Shown piece after piece: positions 49,681 through 57,658 of a DNA stretch of 64,000 nucleotides. Both the position numbers and the translations under genes were made by a program. The notes under the pieces were generated by a model. It was given only the letters and a program-made list of their open reading frames with translations, was not told where the DNA came from and searched no databases. The stretch is from Christiangramia fulva (GTDB lineage: Bacteria > Bacteroidota > Bacteroidia > Flavobacteriales > Flavobacteriaceae): positions 4,216,001-4,280,000 of the forward strand of contig NZ_CP028136.1 in NCBI RefSeq assembly GCF_003024155.1. The letters are read 5' to 3'. Within the stretch, counting starts at the first letter, position 1, and the number at the start of each line of letters is the position of its first letter.

Positions 49681-49694
49681 ATGATGATTATCAC
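49681..49694. promoter_or_regulatory. FNR/CRP-type box upstream of universal stress protein
   Basis: ATGAT-GATT-ATCAC keeps the TGAT-N4-ATCA core with both outer bases changed. A TTTG at about 49680 on the reverse strand could be a -33 element. Confidence 0.45.
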
Positions 49695-49867
49695 CTTTCG
49701 TTTCTTTTACTGATAATACTATGGAATCTTTTATGAGGGAGAAATCATTTGAAGATGAACCCAAAGTGATTAAGGATAAGGTTTAGAAAGAAAAAATTTT
49801 TAAATGGTTGCAACGGTAGGAGGATGAGCATCAATATCAATTTTCCTTAACCCGGGGTCTGTAAATT

Positions 49868-49916
49868 AAACTCTGTCTGAAGAGAAATTTAAATTAATTT
49901 TATTCAGACAGAGTTT
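49868..49916 (-). terminator. Hairpin terminator after the 50041-50352 gene
   Basis: Perfect 14-base arms AAACTCTGTCTGAA (49868-49881) and TTCAGACAGAGTTT (49903-49916) flank a 21-base AT-rich loop. On the reverse strand it is followed by AATTTAC, a weak T run. The remaining part of the 410-base gap at 49631-50040 shows no gene. Confidence 0.6.
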
Positions 49917-50040
49917 ATTTTACACCCTCTTAACCCGGATTAATAAAAATTTCAACACTATTACGGTATCCTCTGCGTATTAGCTTTAGTCTCTCCAAAT
50001 AAGAATTTAAAACCCATTGTGTTAATATATGCTCTGGTGG

Positions 50041-50352
50041 TTACGTGATTTTTTGTTTTAAATCATTTCCAGATATTACTTTTCGTAATTTTAATTTTTT
50101 GTCTTTCTTTATTTTACTGAGGCCTTCCTTAATTTTTCCATTTTTATACTCAATACCATTAAGATGCTCTACCATGAACTTTTGAACCTTCATGTACTTG
50201 TCCTTGTGATTTTTCACATCTATATGTTTATCCTGGAAGACATTGCGTATCTCGTTATCGTATTGTTGGTACCCCCAGCACACTGGACAATCAACAGGAG
50301 GAGAAGTTTTCTCCATTTTTGACTTTTTTTTAAAATAACCTAATACATCCAT
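50041..50352 (-). CDS. Conserved small protein with DCPVCWGYQ motif
   Basis: The 103-residue protein has an N-terminal CPVCWGYQQYDNEI motif, a possible metal or redox CxxC site. A Lys-rich helical remainder follows (KYMKVQKFMVEHLNGIEY, then KLKLRKV). I have seen this CPVCWG pattern in small uncharacterised Bacteroidota proteins. It is cytoplasmic and lies 25 bases after the SDR gene, so it may be its operon partner. No function is assigned. Confidence 0.65.
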   Translation of the reverse strand: MDVLGYFKKKSKMEKTSPPVDCPVCWGYQQYDNEIRNVFQDKHIDVKNHKDKYMKVQKFMVEHLNGIEYKNGKIKEGLSKIKKDKKLKLRKVISGNDLKQKIT

Positions 50353-50377
50353 TACTATAGAGATTTTTACGTCAATT

Positions 50378-51088
50378 TTAGGGTTTTCTTGGATTTAGTG
50401 GTCGAATGGTAAGTTCATTGATCAGCATATTATCCGGCGTGTGTAAAATATGAATAACGGTTGCAGCAAGATCTTGGGGCTGCAACATATTCTGATGTGC
50501 TTCTATACCGGAACTTTTAAAAAATTCGCTGTCAATGGAACCAGGGTTAAGACAGGTAACCTTGATGTTGAAATCACGAAGTTCTTTAAACAAGGCTTCG
50601 CTAAACCCCCGCACCCCAAATTTTGTAGTACTATAAGCCGCACTTTCTGCTCTAGCCATAGTTCCTAAAATAGAACCTATGTTTATAACATGCGAACTGT
50701 CTATTTTTTGTTTCATAAATGGAACCATTCGCGAAGTCAAATAATACATCCCATTTATGTTGGTGTTTACCATTGAAAGCCATTCAGTAGTAGGAATTTC
50801 ATCTATTTTACCAAAAGAGCCAATACCAGCATTGTTAATAAGGATATCCGGACAACATTGTTCTGAAAAAGTTTTGGAAATCCATTTTGTAACAGCTTTT
50901 TCTTCTGAAATATCCACCTCTACGGAAATAAAATTTTCACCAAGGATTTTCTTTAGTTCATCCAGAGCATTCTTATTTCTGGCCAGGCCATAAACTCTTG
51001 CTCCGTTTTCAACTAAAGCTGTAGAAATGGCAGCACCTAATCCACTACTGGCGCCTGTAACAACCGCTATTTTTTTATCTATCTGCAA
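50378..51088 (-). CDS. SDR-family oxidoreductase
   Basis: The 236-residue protein has the classical short-chain dehydrogenase pattern: VTGASSGLGAAIS (cofactor loop), LINNAGIGSFG, INIGSILG with the catalytic Ser region, YSTTKFGVRG (Tyr and Lys) and CLNPGSIDSEF. It is a cytoplasmic NAD(P)-dependent oxidoreductase resembling sepiapterin-reductase-like or YdfG-like enzymes. The substrate is not evident. Upstream is the AhpD-like gene and downstream the CPVCWG protein, all on the same strand. Confidence 0.9.
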   Translation of the reverse strand: MQIDKKIAVVTGASSGLGAAISTALVENGARVYGLARNKNALDELKKILGENFISVEVDISEEKAVTKWISKTFSEQCCPDILINNAGIGSFGKIDEIPTTEWLSMVNTNINGMYYLTSRMVPFMKQKIDSSHVINIGSILGTMARAESAAYSTTKFGVRGFSEALFKELRDFNIKVTCLNPGSIDSEFFKSSGIEAHQNMLQPQDLAATVIHILHTPDNMLINELTIRPLNPRKP

Positions 51089-51213
51089 TTTTGATATTAA
51101 TTCTATTTGTCAGGTTTATAAGTTCCCGGTTCTTTTCGGAAACTTATGGCAAGTCTGTTCCAACCATTAATCGCCACGAATTATTTTGCAGTTCCATGAA
51201 AAAGAAGAAAGAT

Positions 51214-51570
51214 TCAGTATTTTTCCATCTCTTCCATGGCAATATTTGCATGAGCATAAGCGGCACCCGCCCGCATTTCTGAAGCCACCCAAACAGCTTC
51301 CATAATTTCTTCTTTGCTCGCCCCTTTGCGGATAGCCTGAGGGGTATGTGCCTTTATACAATAGGGACACTGGGTTACATGAGCGATAGCCACAGCGATC
51401 AACTGTTTTGTTTTTTCATCTAATGCACCGGCTTTAAATACTGTTTTGCTAAAATTTCGCCAGGCCTCTACGTTTTGTGGTGCAAGCGCGGCTTTTTTAT
51501 CGGCAAGCTCTTTGGTCATTTTTGGATACATTCTTTTATCTTCCATATTCTCTTTGTATATTTTTTCCAT
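51214..51570 (-). CDS. Carboxymuconolactone decarboxylase/AhpD-family protein
   Basis: The 118-residue protein has the AhpD-like core CPYCIKAHTPQAIRKGASKEEIMEAVWVASEMRAG. The CxxC and the following His form the peroxidase-type active site of this family. It probably reduces peroxides or alkylhydroperoxides with a thiol partner. ATG 51570 is used; an internal Met (position 9 or 14) could also start translation. It lies between an SDR and a cupin gene in a same-strand cluster upstream of aconitase. Confidence 0.85.
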   Translation of the reverse strand: MEKIYKENMEDKRMYPKMTKELADKKAALAPQNVEAWRNFSKTVFKAGALDEKTKQLIAVAIAHVTQCPYCIKAHTPQAIRKGASKEEIMEAVWVASEMRAGAAYAHANIAMEEMEKY

Positions 51571-51675
51571 TGAAGATTAGAATCTAAAGTTTTGGTTTAC
51601 AGCCTTCCTTTTCAATACGGAATCAGCTCCTCCATTCCCCTATACGAATTTGATCTTCCTGATGCTATGGTAAGA

Positions 51676-52017
51676 TCAATTCTTTACCAGATCTTCAATC
51701 TGTTCTGCAGCGTTTGCTTTGTTTAGGCTTAATCGTAATATACTCTGTTGTATAGCTTTCAGATCATGCGGAATATTACCTCCCAGAGCGATTAAATCGC
51801 CCTTTTTAAGGATCTTAATTCTGCCCTGTACCCCAAAAGCTATACTTCCTTCAAAAATTTCGACCACGATAGGAAAAGGGGTTTGATGCTCTTCCATAAC
51901 CTGATCCTTTTTAAAGGTGATCCTAATTTCTCTTCCGGTTTCGGTATCCAATAAGACCTGTAATACCGGAAAGCTTTCGTGATGTTCAATCCCATTTGTT
52001 AATGATGCAGTTTTCAT
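51676..52017 (-). CDS. Single-domain cupin, paralogue of the 62439 protein
   Basis: The 113-residue protein is a single beta-barrel cupin with EHQTPFPIVVEIFEG as motif 1 and GNIPHDLKA as motif 2. The His and Glu residues are candidate metal ligands. It shares long identical runs (for example EHQTPFPIVVE) with the protein at 62439-62786 next to the nitrite reductase. The two probably arose by duplication. It may be a metal-binding sensor or enzyme responding to nitrosative stress. The substrate is unknown. It is 37 bases downstream of aconitase. Confidence 0.8.
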   Translation of the reverse strand: MKTASLTNGIEHHESFPVLQVLLDTETGREIRITFKKDQVMEEHQTPFPIVVEIFEGSIAFGVQGRIKILKKGDLIALGGNIPHDLKAIQQSILRLSLNKANAAEQIEDLVKN

Positions 52018-52054
52018 AGATTCTTATTTAATTTATTCTGTACAACTTCCGGCA

Positions 52055-54847
52055 CTATGAAACTTCCTTTTCCAGGAACTGACGTAGAACATACTGTAAG
52101 ATTCCGCCATTTTGATAATAATTTATTTCAATGTTGGAATCCAGTCTTGCTATGACCTGGAATTCAATGGATTTTCCTTCCCTACTTGTGGCAGTAATAT
52201 CCAATAATTTTTGTGGGGTTAATCCCTGCTCAATTCCTGATATACTGAATTTTTCTTCTCCTGACAGGCCTAAATTTTCTGCGGTTTCCCCATCTTTATA
52301 TTGCAGCGGCAATACCCCTAAACCTACAAGGTTACTGCGGTGAATGCGTTCATAGCTTTCTGCTAACACAGCCTTTATACCCAATAGAAAGGTACCTTTT
52401 GCCGCCCAGTCCCGTGAAGAACCACTTCCATATTCTTTACCTGCCAAAACGATCAAGGGTGTCTGATCCTCCTTATATTTTTGTGCGGCATCATAAATAC
52501 TCATTTCTTCACCAGAAATTAAATAACGGGTATAACCCCCCTCTTTCCGAGCAAGTTTATTCTTGATGCGAACATTGGCAAATGTCCCTCGTACCATTAC
52601 ACGGTCATTTCCACGGCGGGAACCATAGGAATTAAAGGCTTTCTCCTCTACCCCGTGTTCAATAAGATATTTTCCCGCTGCTGATTCTTTGCTAAAGGCT
52701 CCTGCGGGGGAAATATGGTCTGTGGTAATGCTGTCGCCCAATACTAATAAAGCTCGAGCGTTTTTGATATCCTGAAAAGCTGCAGGTTTAACTGTAATAT
52801 TCTTGAAAAAAGGAATTTCCTTAATGTAAGTGGAACTTTCTTCCCATTTATAAACTTTCTCCTTAGGAACTTCCAGATTTCTCCATATTTCATTTCCTTC
52901 GAATATCTCTCCATAATTTTTTTCGAAATCGCCCTGAGAAAGTACTTTGCTTAATATTTCATTTATCTCATCGTTGGTGGGCCAAATATCTTTAAGATAA
53001 ACCGGTTGCTGATTTCTATCGTAACTAATCGGGTCGTTAATAAGGTCAATATCCACTCTTCCGGCAATTGCGTACGCCACCACGAGCATGGGCGACATTA
53101 AAAAGTTCATTTTTACCTGCGGATGAACGCGAGCCTCAAAATTACGATTTCCCGAAAGGACCGATGCCACCACCAGATCGTTTGAATCCACCGCTTTCGC
53201 AATTTGAGGTGGCAAAGGTCCGGAATTTCCTATACACGAAGTGCAACCGTAACCTACCAAATGGAATTGCAGCGCTTCCAGATCTTTCATTAAATCTGCT
53301 TTTTCCAGATAATCGGTTACCACTTTTGAGCCTGGGGCCAGGGAAGTTTTCACCCAGGGTTTAACATCTATTCCATGCTCCCGAGCTTTCCTGGCTACCA
53401 GGCCAGCGCCCACCATGACAAAAGGATTAGAAGTATTGGTACAGGAAGTAATGGCAGCAATAACTACTGACCCATCTGAAAGCATAAATTTATCTTCTCC
53501 TTCCGTGATCCAGACTGTTTTAAGTCGGTTACTATCCACTTCAATGTCAGAATCAGGTCTTTCCGAATGAGCCCCCGGTACGGGTTGTTTCCCCCCTTCC
53601 GACTTCCATCGCGCGATGGAATTTTCCACATCCCGGCTGTCCCGGTCAATGTATTCTCTTCCAAAACCCGCATTTAATAATTCGATGAATTTGTTCTTGA
53701 ATTCCTTCAGAAGAATTTTATCCTGGGGACGTTTTGGTCCGGCAACCGAAGGTTCTATCATAGATACATCAAGCTCCACCACAGAGGAATATTCTATTTC
53801 ATTTTCATTCTCGCGCCATAGCATATTGTTTTTGCAATATCCTTCTACGAGTTCTATCTGTGATTCCTCCCTGTTTGTTTGGCGCATATAGTCCAGCGTT
53901 TTATTATCAATTGGGAAGTAGGTCACGGTGCAGCCAAATTCTGGCGACATATTTCCTATGGTGGCGCGGTCTGGTACAGAAAGATGATCGAGCCCGGGAC
54001 CAAAAACCTCTACAAATTTTCCTACCACACCATGTTTCCGAAGTAAATTGGCAATAGTAAGAACAAGATCTGTAGCTGTGGAACCTAAAGGTAGTTTTCC
54101 GGTAAGTTTAAGCCCAATTACCTCTGGCATAATAAAGTAAATAGGCTGTCCTAAAATAGCGGCTTCGGCTTCTATACCTCCTACACCCCAGCCTACAACC
54201 CCAATTCCGTTTACCATGGGAGTATGACTATCTGTTCCTACCAAGGTATCCGGAAAAACAACTCCATCTCTTTCCACTACTCCCTTAGCTAAATATTCCA
54301 GGTTTACCTGATGGCAAATCCCCATTCCTGGAGGAACAACGCTAAAATTATTAAAATTTTGCTGGGCCCATTTTAAAAATTGATAGCGTTCCTTATTCCT
54401 TTTATATTCCTCTTCCATATTCCTTTTATAGGAATAATTGGTACCGAAGTAATCCACCTGCACAGAATGATCCACCACCAGATCTACAGGAATAAGAGGA
54501 TTTATACTTTCTGCATTTTTGCCCTTCCTGGCTACTTCGGCGCGTAAGGCCGCAATATCTACAACTGCGGGCACACCGGTAAAATCCTGCATCAAAACAC
54601 GAGCTGGTTTGAAAGGGATATCCTTTTCTGAAGCCTGGGGGGTCCAATTTAAAAGGGTTTCAATATGTTCTTGGGTAACCGCAAAATCATCAAAATTACG
54701 AAGTGTATTTTCTAATAGAATGCGGATCGAAAATGGTAGTTTGTTTATATTATTCACTCGTTTATGAAGCTCCCGCAGACTGAAGTAGGTGAGGTTTTTC
54801 CCCCTAAAATTGAAAGATTTTTGAGTTTTAAATGGATCTTTAGACAT
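52055..54847 (-). CDS. acnA: Aconitate hydratase (AcnA type)
   Basis: The 930-residue protein has the full aconitase A layout. HTPMVNGIGVVGWGVGGIEAE, AAITSCTNTSNP (first cluster Cys) and YGCTSCIGNSGPLP (two further Cys ligands of the 4Fe-4S cluster) are present. The C-terminal swivel domain has GDSITTDHISPAG and AGKEYGSGSSRDWAAKG. It isomerises citrate to isocitrate in the TCA cycle. It stands next to redox-stress genes. Aconitase clusters are oxygen- and NO-sensitive, which may explain the neighbourhood, but it is a housekeeping gene. Confidence 0.97.
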   Translation of the reverse strand: MSKDPFKTQKSFNFRGKNLTYFSLRELHKRVNNINKLPFSIRILLENTLRNFDDFAVTQEHIETLLNWTPQASEKDIPFKPARVLMQDFTGVPAVVDIAALRAEVARKGKNAESINPLIPVDLVVDHSVQVDYFGTNYSYKRNMEEEYKRNKERYQFLKWAQQNFNNFSVVPPGMGICHQVNLEYLAKGVVERDGVVFPDTLVGTDSHTPMVNGIGVVGWGVGGIEAEAAILGQPIYFIMPEVIGLKLTGKLPLGSTATDLVLTIANLLRKHGVVGKFVEVFGPGLDHLSVPDRATIGNMSPEFGCTVTYFPIDNKTLDYMRQTNREESQIELVEGYCKNNMLWRENENEIEYSSVVELDVSMIEPSVAGPKRPQDKILLKEFKNKFIELLNAGFGREYIDRDSRDVENSIARWKSEGGKQPVPGAHSERPDSDIEVDSNRLKTVWITEGEDKFMLSDGSVVIAAITSCTNTSNPFVMVGAGLVARKAREHGIDVKPWVKTSLAPGSKVVTDYLEKADLMKDLEALQFHLVGYGCTSCIGNSGPLPPQIAKAVDSNDLVVASVLSGNRNFEARVHPQVKMNFLMSPMLVVAYAIAGRVDIDLINDPISYDRNQQPVYLKDIWPTNDEINEILSKVLSQGDFEKNYGEIFEGNEIWRNLEVPKEKVYKWEESSTYIKEIPFFKNITVKPAAFQDIKNARALLVLGDSITTDHISPAGAFSKESAAGKYLIEHGVEEKAFNSYGSRRGNDRVMVRGTFANVRIKNKLARKEGGYTRYLISGEEMSIYDAAQKYKEDQTPLIVLAGKEYGSGSSRDWAAKGTFLLGIKAVLAESYERIHRSNLVGLGVLPLQYKDGETAENLGLSGEEKFSISGIEQGLTPQKLLDITATSREGKSIEFQVIARLDSNIEINYYQNGGILQYVLRQFLEKEVS

Positions 54848-54949
54848 AGCTGCTATTTTATATTTAAAAGAAGATGATTTTTAGCACTCTCAAAATAGGA
54901 GTTCTTAAAGCTACCTGCTTCTTACAAGTCTCATTTATTGTGATAAATA

Positions 54950-54993
54950 CCTTATAAAGGTAGGCATTCCTTTAAAAAGGACAAAATGGTCCT
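54950..54993. promoter_or_regulatory. Clustered inverted repeats upstream of aconitase
   Basis: Within the 280-base gap between the aconitase start and the 55128 gene there are three small palindromes: CCTT-ATA-AAGG (54950-54960), TAAAGG-N8-CCTTTA (54955-54974) and AGGAC-N6-GTCCT (54978-54993). The second resembles the Rrf2-type operator near 60.1 and 60.6 kb but has a spacer 2 bases shorter. Candidate operator only. Confidence 0.3.
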
Positions 54994-55127
54994 AAATAAA
55001 TTTTTTAGTGTCTTATCGAAAAGTAACATTAATAATTAAGCTCAGTTTCGGTTACAGGATCGGGAACTCTTCTACTAATTTATCTATTAAGATGAAAAAT
55101 AAAAAGGCCTTTCACAATTCTTAAAGA

Positions 55128-55559
55128 TTATAAATATAAAAGATTAACACTGAATGAAAGCAAACAGCCTACTTTCATTATTTCCATTCCCACATAATAG
55201 AAATGTAAATAGGTAGGTGAAAGTTCTTCACCCCCTATCAGAATTTTCGCTCGAATATCTAAAGCAGGTAATAGCCATAGTGTTTGAACCACTAAAAGGA
55301 GAAGAGGAACAAAAAAGAGTAGGTTTCGGAAAATGAAGATATCACCTTCAACCACCAAATTGGTCATTATGGCAATTGCTAAAATCAGCTCAATTTTATT
55401 AAGAGCAGAAAAAACAAGCCTTCCGATACCTAAACCTAATTTTACAGAGATACCCGGTGCTTTAAACTTTAACCAGGATTCCATAAAACTGATAGCGCCA
55501 ACAAATCCTATCCACAGAATAGCAGCCACTATTGCAACCGGGTATTCAAGAACAGTCAT
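55128..55559 (-). CDS. Four-helix membrane protein, last gene of the oxidase operon
   Basis: The 143-residue protein has four hydrophobic helices (VAIVAAILWIGFVGAISF, NKIELILAIAIMTNLVV, NLLFFVPLLLLVVQTLWLL, MEIMKVGCLLSFSVNLL). I do not recognise the family. It overlaps the truncated haemoglobin gene by 4 bases and ends a tight six-gene operon. A small haem-exporting, haem-binding or NO-related membrane role would fit the context, but nothing in the sequence proves it. No CxxC pair or extended His cluster is visible. Confidence 0.75.
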   Translation of the reverse strand: MTVLEYPVAIVAAILWIGFVGAISFMESWLKFKAPGISVKLGLGIGRLVFSALNKIELILAIAIMTNLVVEGDIFIFRNLLFFVPLLLLVVQTLWLLPALDIRAKILIGGEELSPTYLHFYYVGMEIMKVGCLLSFSVNLLYL

Positions 55560-55939
55560 ATTAATGGAGTCGAGTTTTGGTAGGAGGCAATTTTGAGCTG
55601 AAACATCTCCGCCATTTTACTGGCGCGCCATTTAGCTTCTTCAGCCTTTTCTCCCTCAAATAGTTCATCAATGGTGGAAAAAAATAATTCCAGCCAGCGA
55701 TGGAAATGGGTACGGGATACAGGCAATTTGGCGTGTGGTAAAAAAGGACTTCCATTATAGGTATGTTCCTGTAATAGAATAGTTTGCCAAAATGCATACA
55801 TTTTTTCCAGATGTTGAGGCCACCGGTCTTTAATAACATCATTAAATATATCACTTAGCAATTTGTCATTCCTGACTTTATCGTAAAAGGTATCCACTAA
55901 AAGTTTTATATCCTCAATATTTCTTATCTCTTTCTGCAT
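55556..55939 (-). CDS. Group III truncated haemoglobin
   Basis: The 127-residue protein has the trHb3 pattern: LVDTFYDKVRNDKLLSDIFNDV at the N-terminus, MYAFWQTILLQEHTYNGSPFLPHAKLPVSRTHFHRW in the E-F region, with the proximal His in HFHRWLELF, and a short C-terminus. Such globins bind oxygen or NO. Being in an operon with a heme-copper enzyme and near a nitrite reductase, it is probably an NO scavenger or NO delivery protein. The gene lies 2 bases after the preceding operon gene. Confidence 0.9.
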   Translation of the reverse strand: MQKEIRNIEDIKLLVDTFYDKVRNDKLLSDIFNDVIKDRWPQHLEKMYAFWQTILLQEHTYNGSPFLPHAKLPVSRTHFHRWLELFFSTIDELFEGEKAEEAKWRASKMAEMFQLKIASYQNSTPLI

Positions 55940-55941
55940 AA

Positions 55942-56382
55942 TTAAAAAAATGATTTATAAAGTTCGGGTTTTAAATACATTACCAGGTAAAAAAGGCTAA
56001 ATGCGAATATGACAATAATCAAGGCCCAAATCCAGGAAGGAATTGCCTTTGGATTTTCGGAACCACGAATAATAAATTTGTCCCTTGTTTCGCTTCCATA
56101 GGCATTGATAACTATAGGCGTTTGAGTGTCAATCACTTCATTATCTTTTAAACCTATTACGGAGATTTCTGGTCCATTTCGTACTTCAAATGGTATTATT
56201 TTAACCCCTTCAAGATGATCTGAAGATTTTGCCACAATTTTCAACGAATGTTTACCGTCGGGTATTTTTGTGGTATCCAGGACAAATTTTACGGGTGGAG
56301 TGAATTCTCCAAAAGCCTCTTCTTCTTCATCCAAAAAGACTTTGATGATCCTTGAATCTTCTTTTTTTTCAAAATCCTTCAT
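55942..56382 (-). CDS. Single-helix Ig-like membrane protein of the oxidase operon
   Basis: The 146-residue protein has an N-terminal beta-sandwich-like region (FTPPVKFVLDTTKIPDGKHS, EVRNGPEISVIGLKDNEV). A C-terminal transmembrane helix follows (IPSWIWALIIVIFAFSLFYLVMYL). There is no signal peptide and no haem motif. It could be a tail-anchored subunit of the oxidase complex, like FixH-type accessory proteins in position though not in sequence. It overlaps the upstream gene by 14 bases. Function is unknown. Confidence 0.7.
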   Translation of the reverse strand: MKDFEKKEDSRIIKVFLDEEEEAFGEFTPPVKFVLDTTKIPDGKHSLKIVAKSSDHLEGVKIIPFEVRNGPEISVIGLKDNEVIDTQTPIVINAYGSETRDKFIIRGSENPKAIPSWIWALIIVIFAFSLFYLVMYLKPELYKSFF

Positions 56383-56626
56383 CTCTTACGATATTTTTGA
56401 TGTGGTTGGGATTCTTTTCGCCCGGTTTAAAAATATATTTCAAGCTCATTATCAGGGTGAATAAAACAATAATCACTGCAATGCTAATAATTACCGCATC
56501 CATAAATCCTCTTGAATCATCTGCAACAGCGGTACCTATAGGGGATACCTTTTCACAAGTCACCTGGGCGAAAAGCGAGTTCTGAATGAAAAAGAACCAA
56601 ACTAGAAAGGTTATTATTTTTTTCAT
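56369..56626 (-). CDS. Small signal-peptide and single-helix subunit of the oxidase operon
   Basis: The 85-residue protein has a signal peptide (ITFLVWFFFIQNSLFAQ), a short periplasmic part with one Cys (VTCEKVSP) and a membrane helix (AVIISIAVIIVLFTLIMSLKYIF) with a polar cytoplasmic tail. It is in the position where cbb3 operons have CcoQ or CcoS-type small subunits, but I cannot align it with either. It overlaps the cytochrome gene by 4 bases (ATGA). Confidence 0.7.
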   Translation of the reverse strand: MKKIITFLVWFFFIQNSLFAQVTCEKVSPIGTAVADDSRGFMDAVIISIAVIIVLFTLIMSLKYIFKPGEKNPNHIKNIVRDEGF

Positions 56627-57648
56627 TGTACATCGCTATTTGAATTTTTGACGATAGAATCCCTTACTTTCCTTACATCTTCCACTTGTACTGGCGGTGC
56701 ATTATTACCCCAGCTACTGCGCTCGTGCGTCATTATTGCAGCAATTTCGGCATCGGTTAGTTGGTCACCTAATGCCGGCATAGGGCCGTAGCCTTTAAGT
56801 TCATTATATCCTTCAAGGATGATACTGATCATTTTAGTTGGATCCTCATTATTTACAATCTTGCTACCTGCTAAGGGAGGGAACGCTCCTGGAACTCCTT
56901 GTCCAGTCTTTTGATGACAGGCAGCGCAGGTATTCATGAAAAGTTTTTCACCATCTAGGCCACTTATGGCAGATTCTTTTTCTGATTCCTTCCCCTTGAC
57001 AGCTTTTTCTGAAAACGGAATAAATTTGGGTGCTGATCCTTCTGGTAATTTTGGTTGTTTAAGCGATTGCAGGTATGCTACCAGATTTATAGCATCTTCT
57101 GTGGCTATTATTTTCTTTCCCGGTTTATCGAAAATGTCTTTAGGTACTGCCACTATTACATCTGATGTATCAACTTGAGTGCTATCTACCTCCTTGAAGA
57201 GCCAAGGAAAACTCGGCATTATCGAAGCTTCCACCACAGCCCGTGGATCGTATAAGTGAAGTAATTGCCAGGCAGCACTGGATTGTCGTTCTCCCACACT
57301 TGTAAGATCGGGGCCGGTACGCTCACTGCCAAGGATAGAAGGAGTTTGCCTCCATACATCCATTCGTTGTTTGCTGTAATAATAATCTTCGGGTATCGAA
57401 GGCCTTTGTCCCCAGGTTTTATCCATCTCTATATTACGTACCTGCTGGGTATGGCAGGCTACGCAACCTTCAGATATAAAAACATCTTCACCTTTTATTT
57501 CTGCGTCGCTCATTTTAGGTTGATCAGGAATAGGCGTATAATCCTCCATTTGATATGCCGGAAAAACTGCCACCCCCAGGCTCAGGGCCAAAAATACTCC
57601 GAATGCGGTAAGTACAAGTGCTTTGTGGTTCTTATTAAAATCGAACAT
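56623..57648 (-). CDS. CcoO-like membrane cytochrome c fused to a second cytochrome c domain
   Basis: The 341-residue protein has one N-terminal membrane helix (ALVLTAFGVFLALSLGVAVF). The CcoO-type region follows with GCVACHTQQVR (haem 1), SERTGPDLTSVG and HLYDPRAVVEASIMPSFPWLF (the usual CcoO Met ligand). The C-terminal domain has CAACHQKTGQ (haem 2) and a late GPMPALGDQLTD. It joins the CcoO role to a CcoP-like electron-entry domain in one protein. It would pass electrons from azurin or cytochrome c to the catalytic subunit. It lies 10 bases downstream of the catalytic subunit gene. Confidence 0.9.
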   Translation of the reverse strand: MFDFNKNHKALVLTAFGVFLALSLGVAVFPAYQMEDYTPIPDQPKMSDAEIKGEDVFISEGCVACHTQQVRNIEMDKTWGQRPSIPEDYYYSKQRMDVWRQTPSILGSERTGPDLTSVGERQSSAAWQLLHLYDPRAVVEASIMPSFPWLFKEVDSTQVDTSDVIVAVPKDIFDKPGKKIIATEDAINLVAYLQSLKQPKLPEGSAPKFIPFSEKAVKGKESEKESAISGLDGEKLFMNTCAACHQKTGQGVPGAFPPLAGSKIVNNEDPTKMISIILEGYNELKGYGPMPALGDQLTDAEIAAIMTHERSSWGNNAPPVQVEDVRKVRDSIVKNSNSDVQ

Positions 57649-57658
57649 AATCTTTCTT

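Noticed and set aside
54954..54975. Possible third Rrf2-type operator before aconitase
   Set aside because: The spacer between GG and CC is 8 bases rather than 10 and the outer arms do not match; kept as a weak repeat cluster only.
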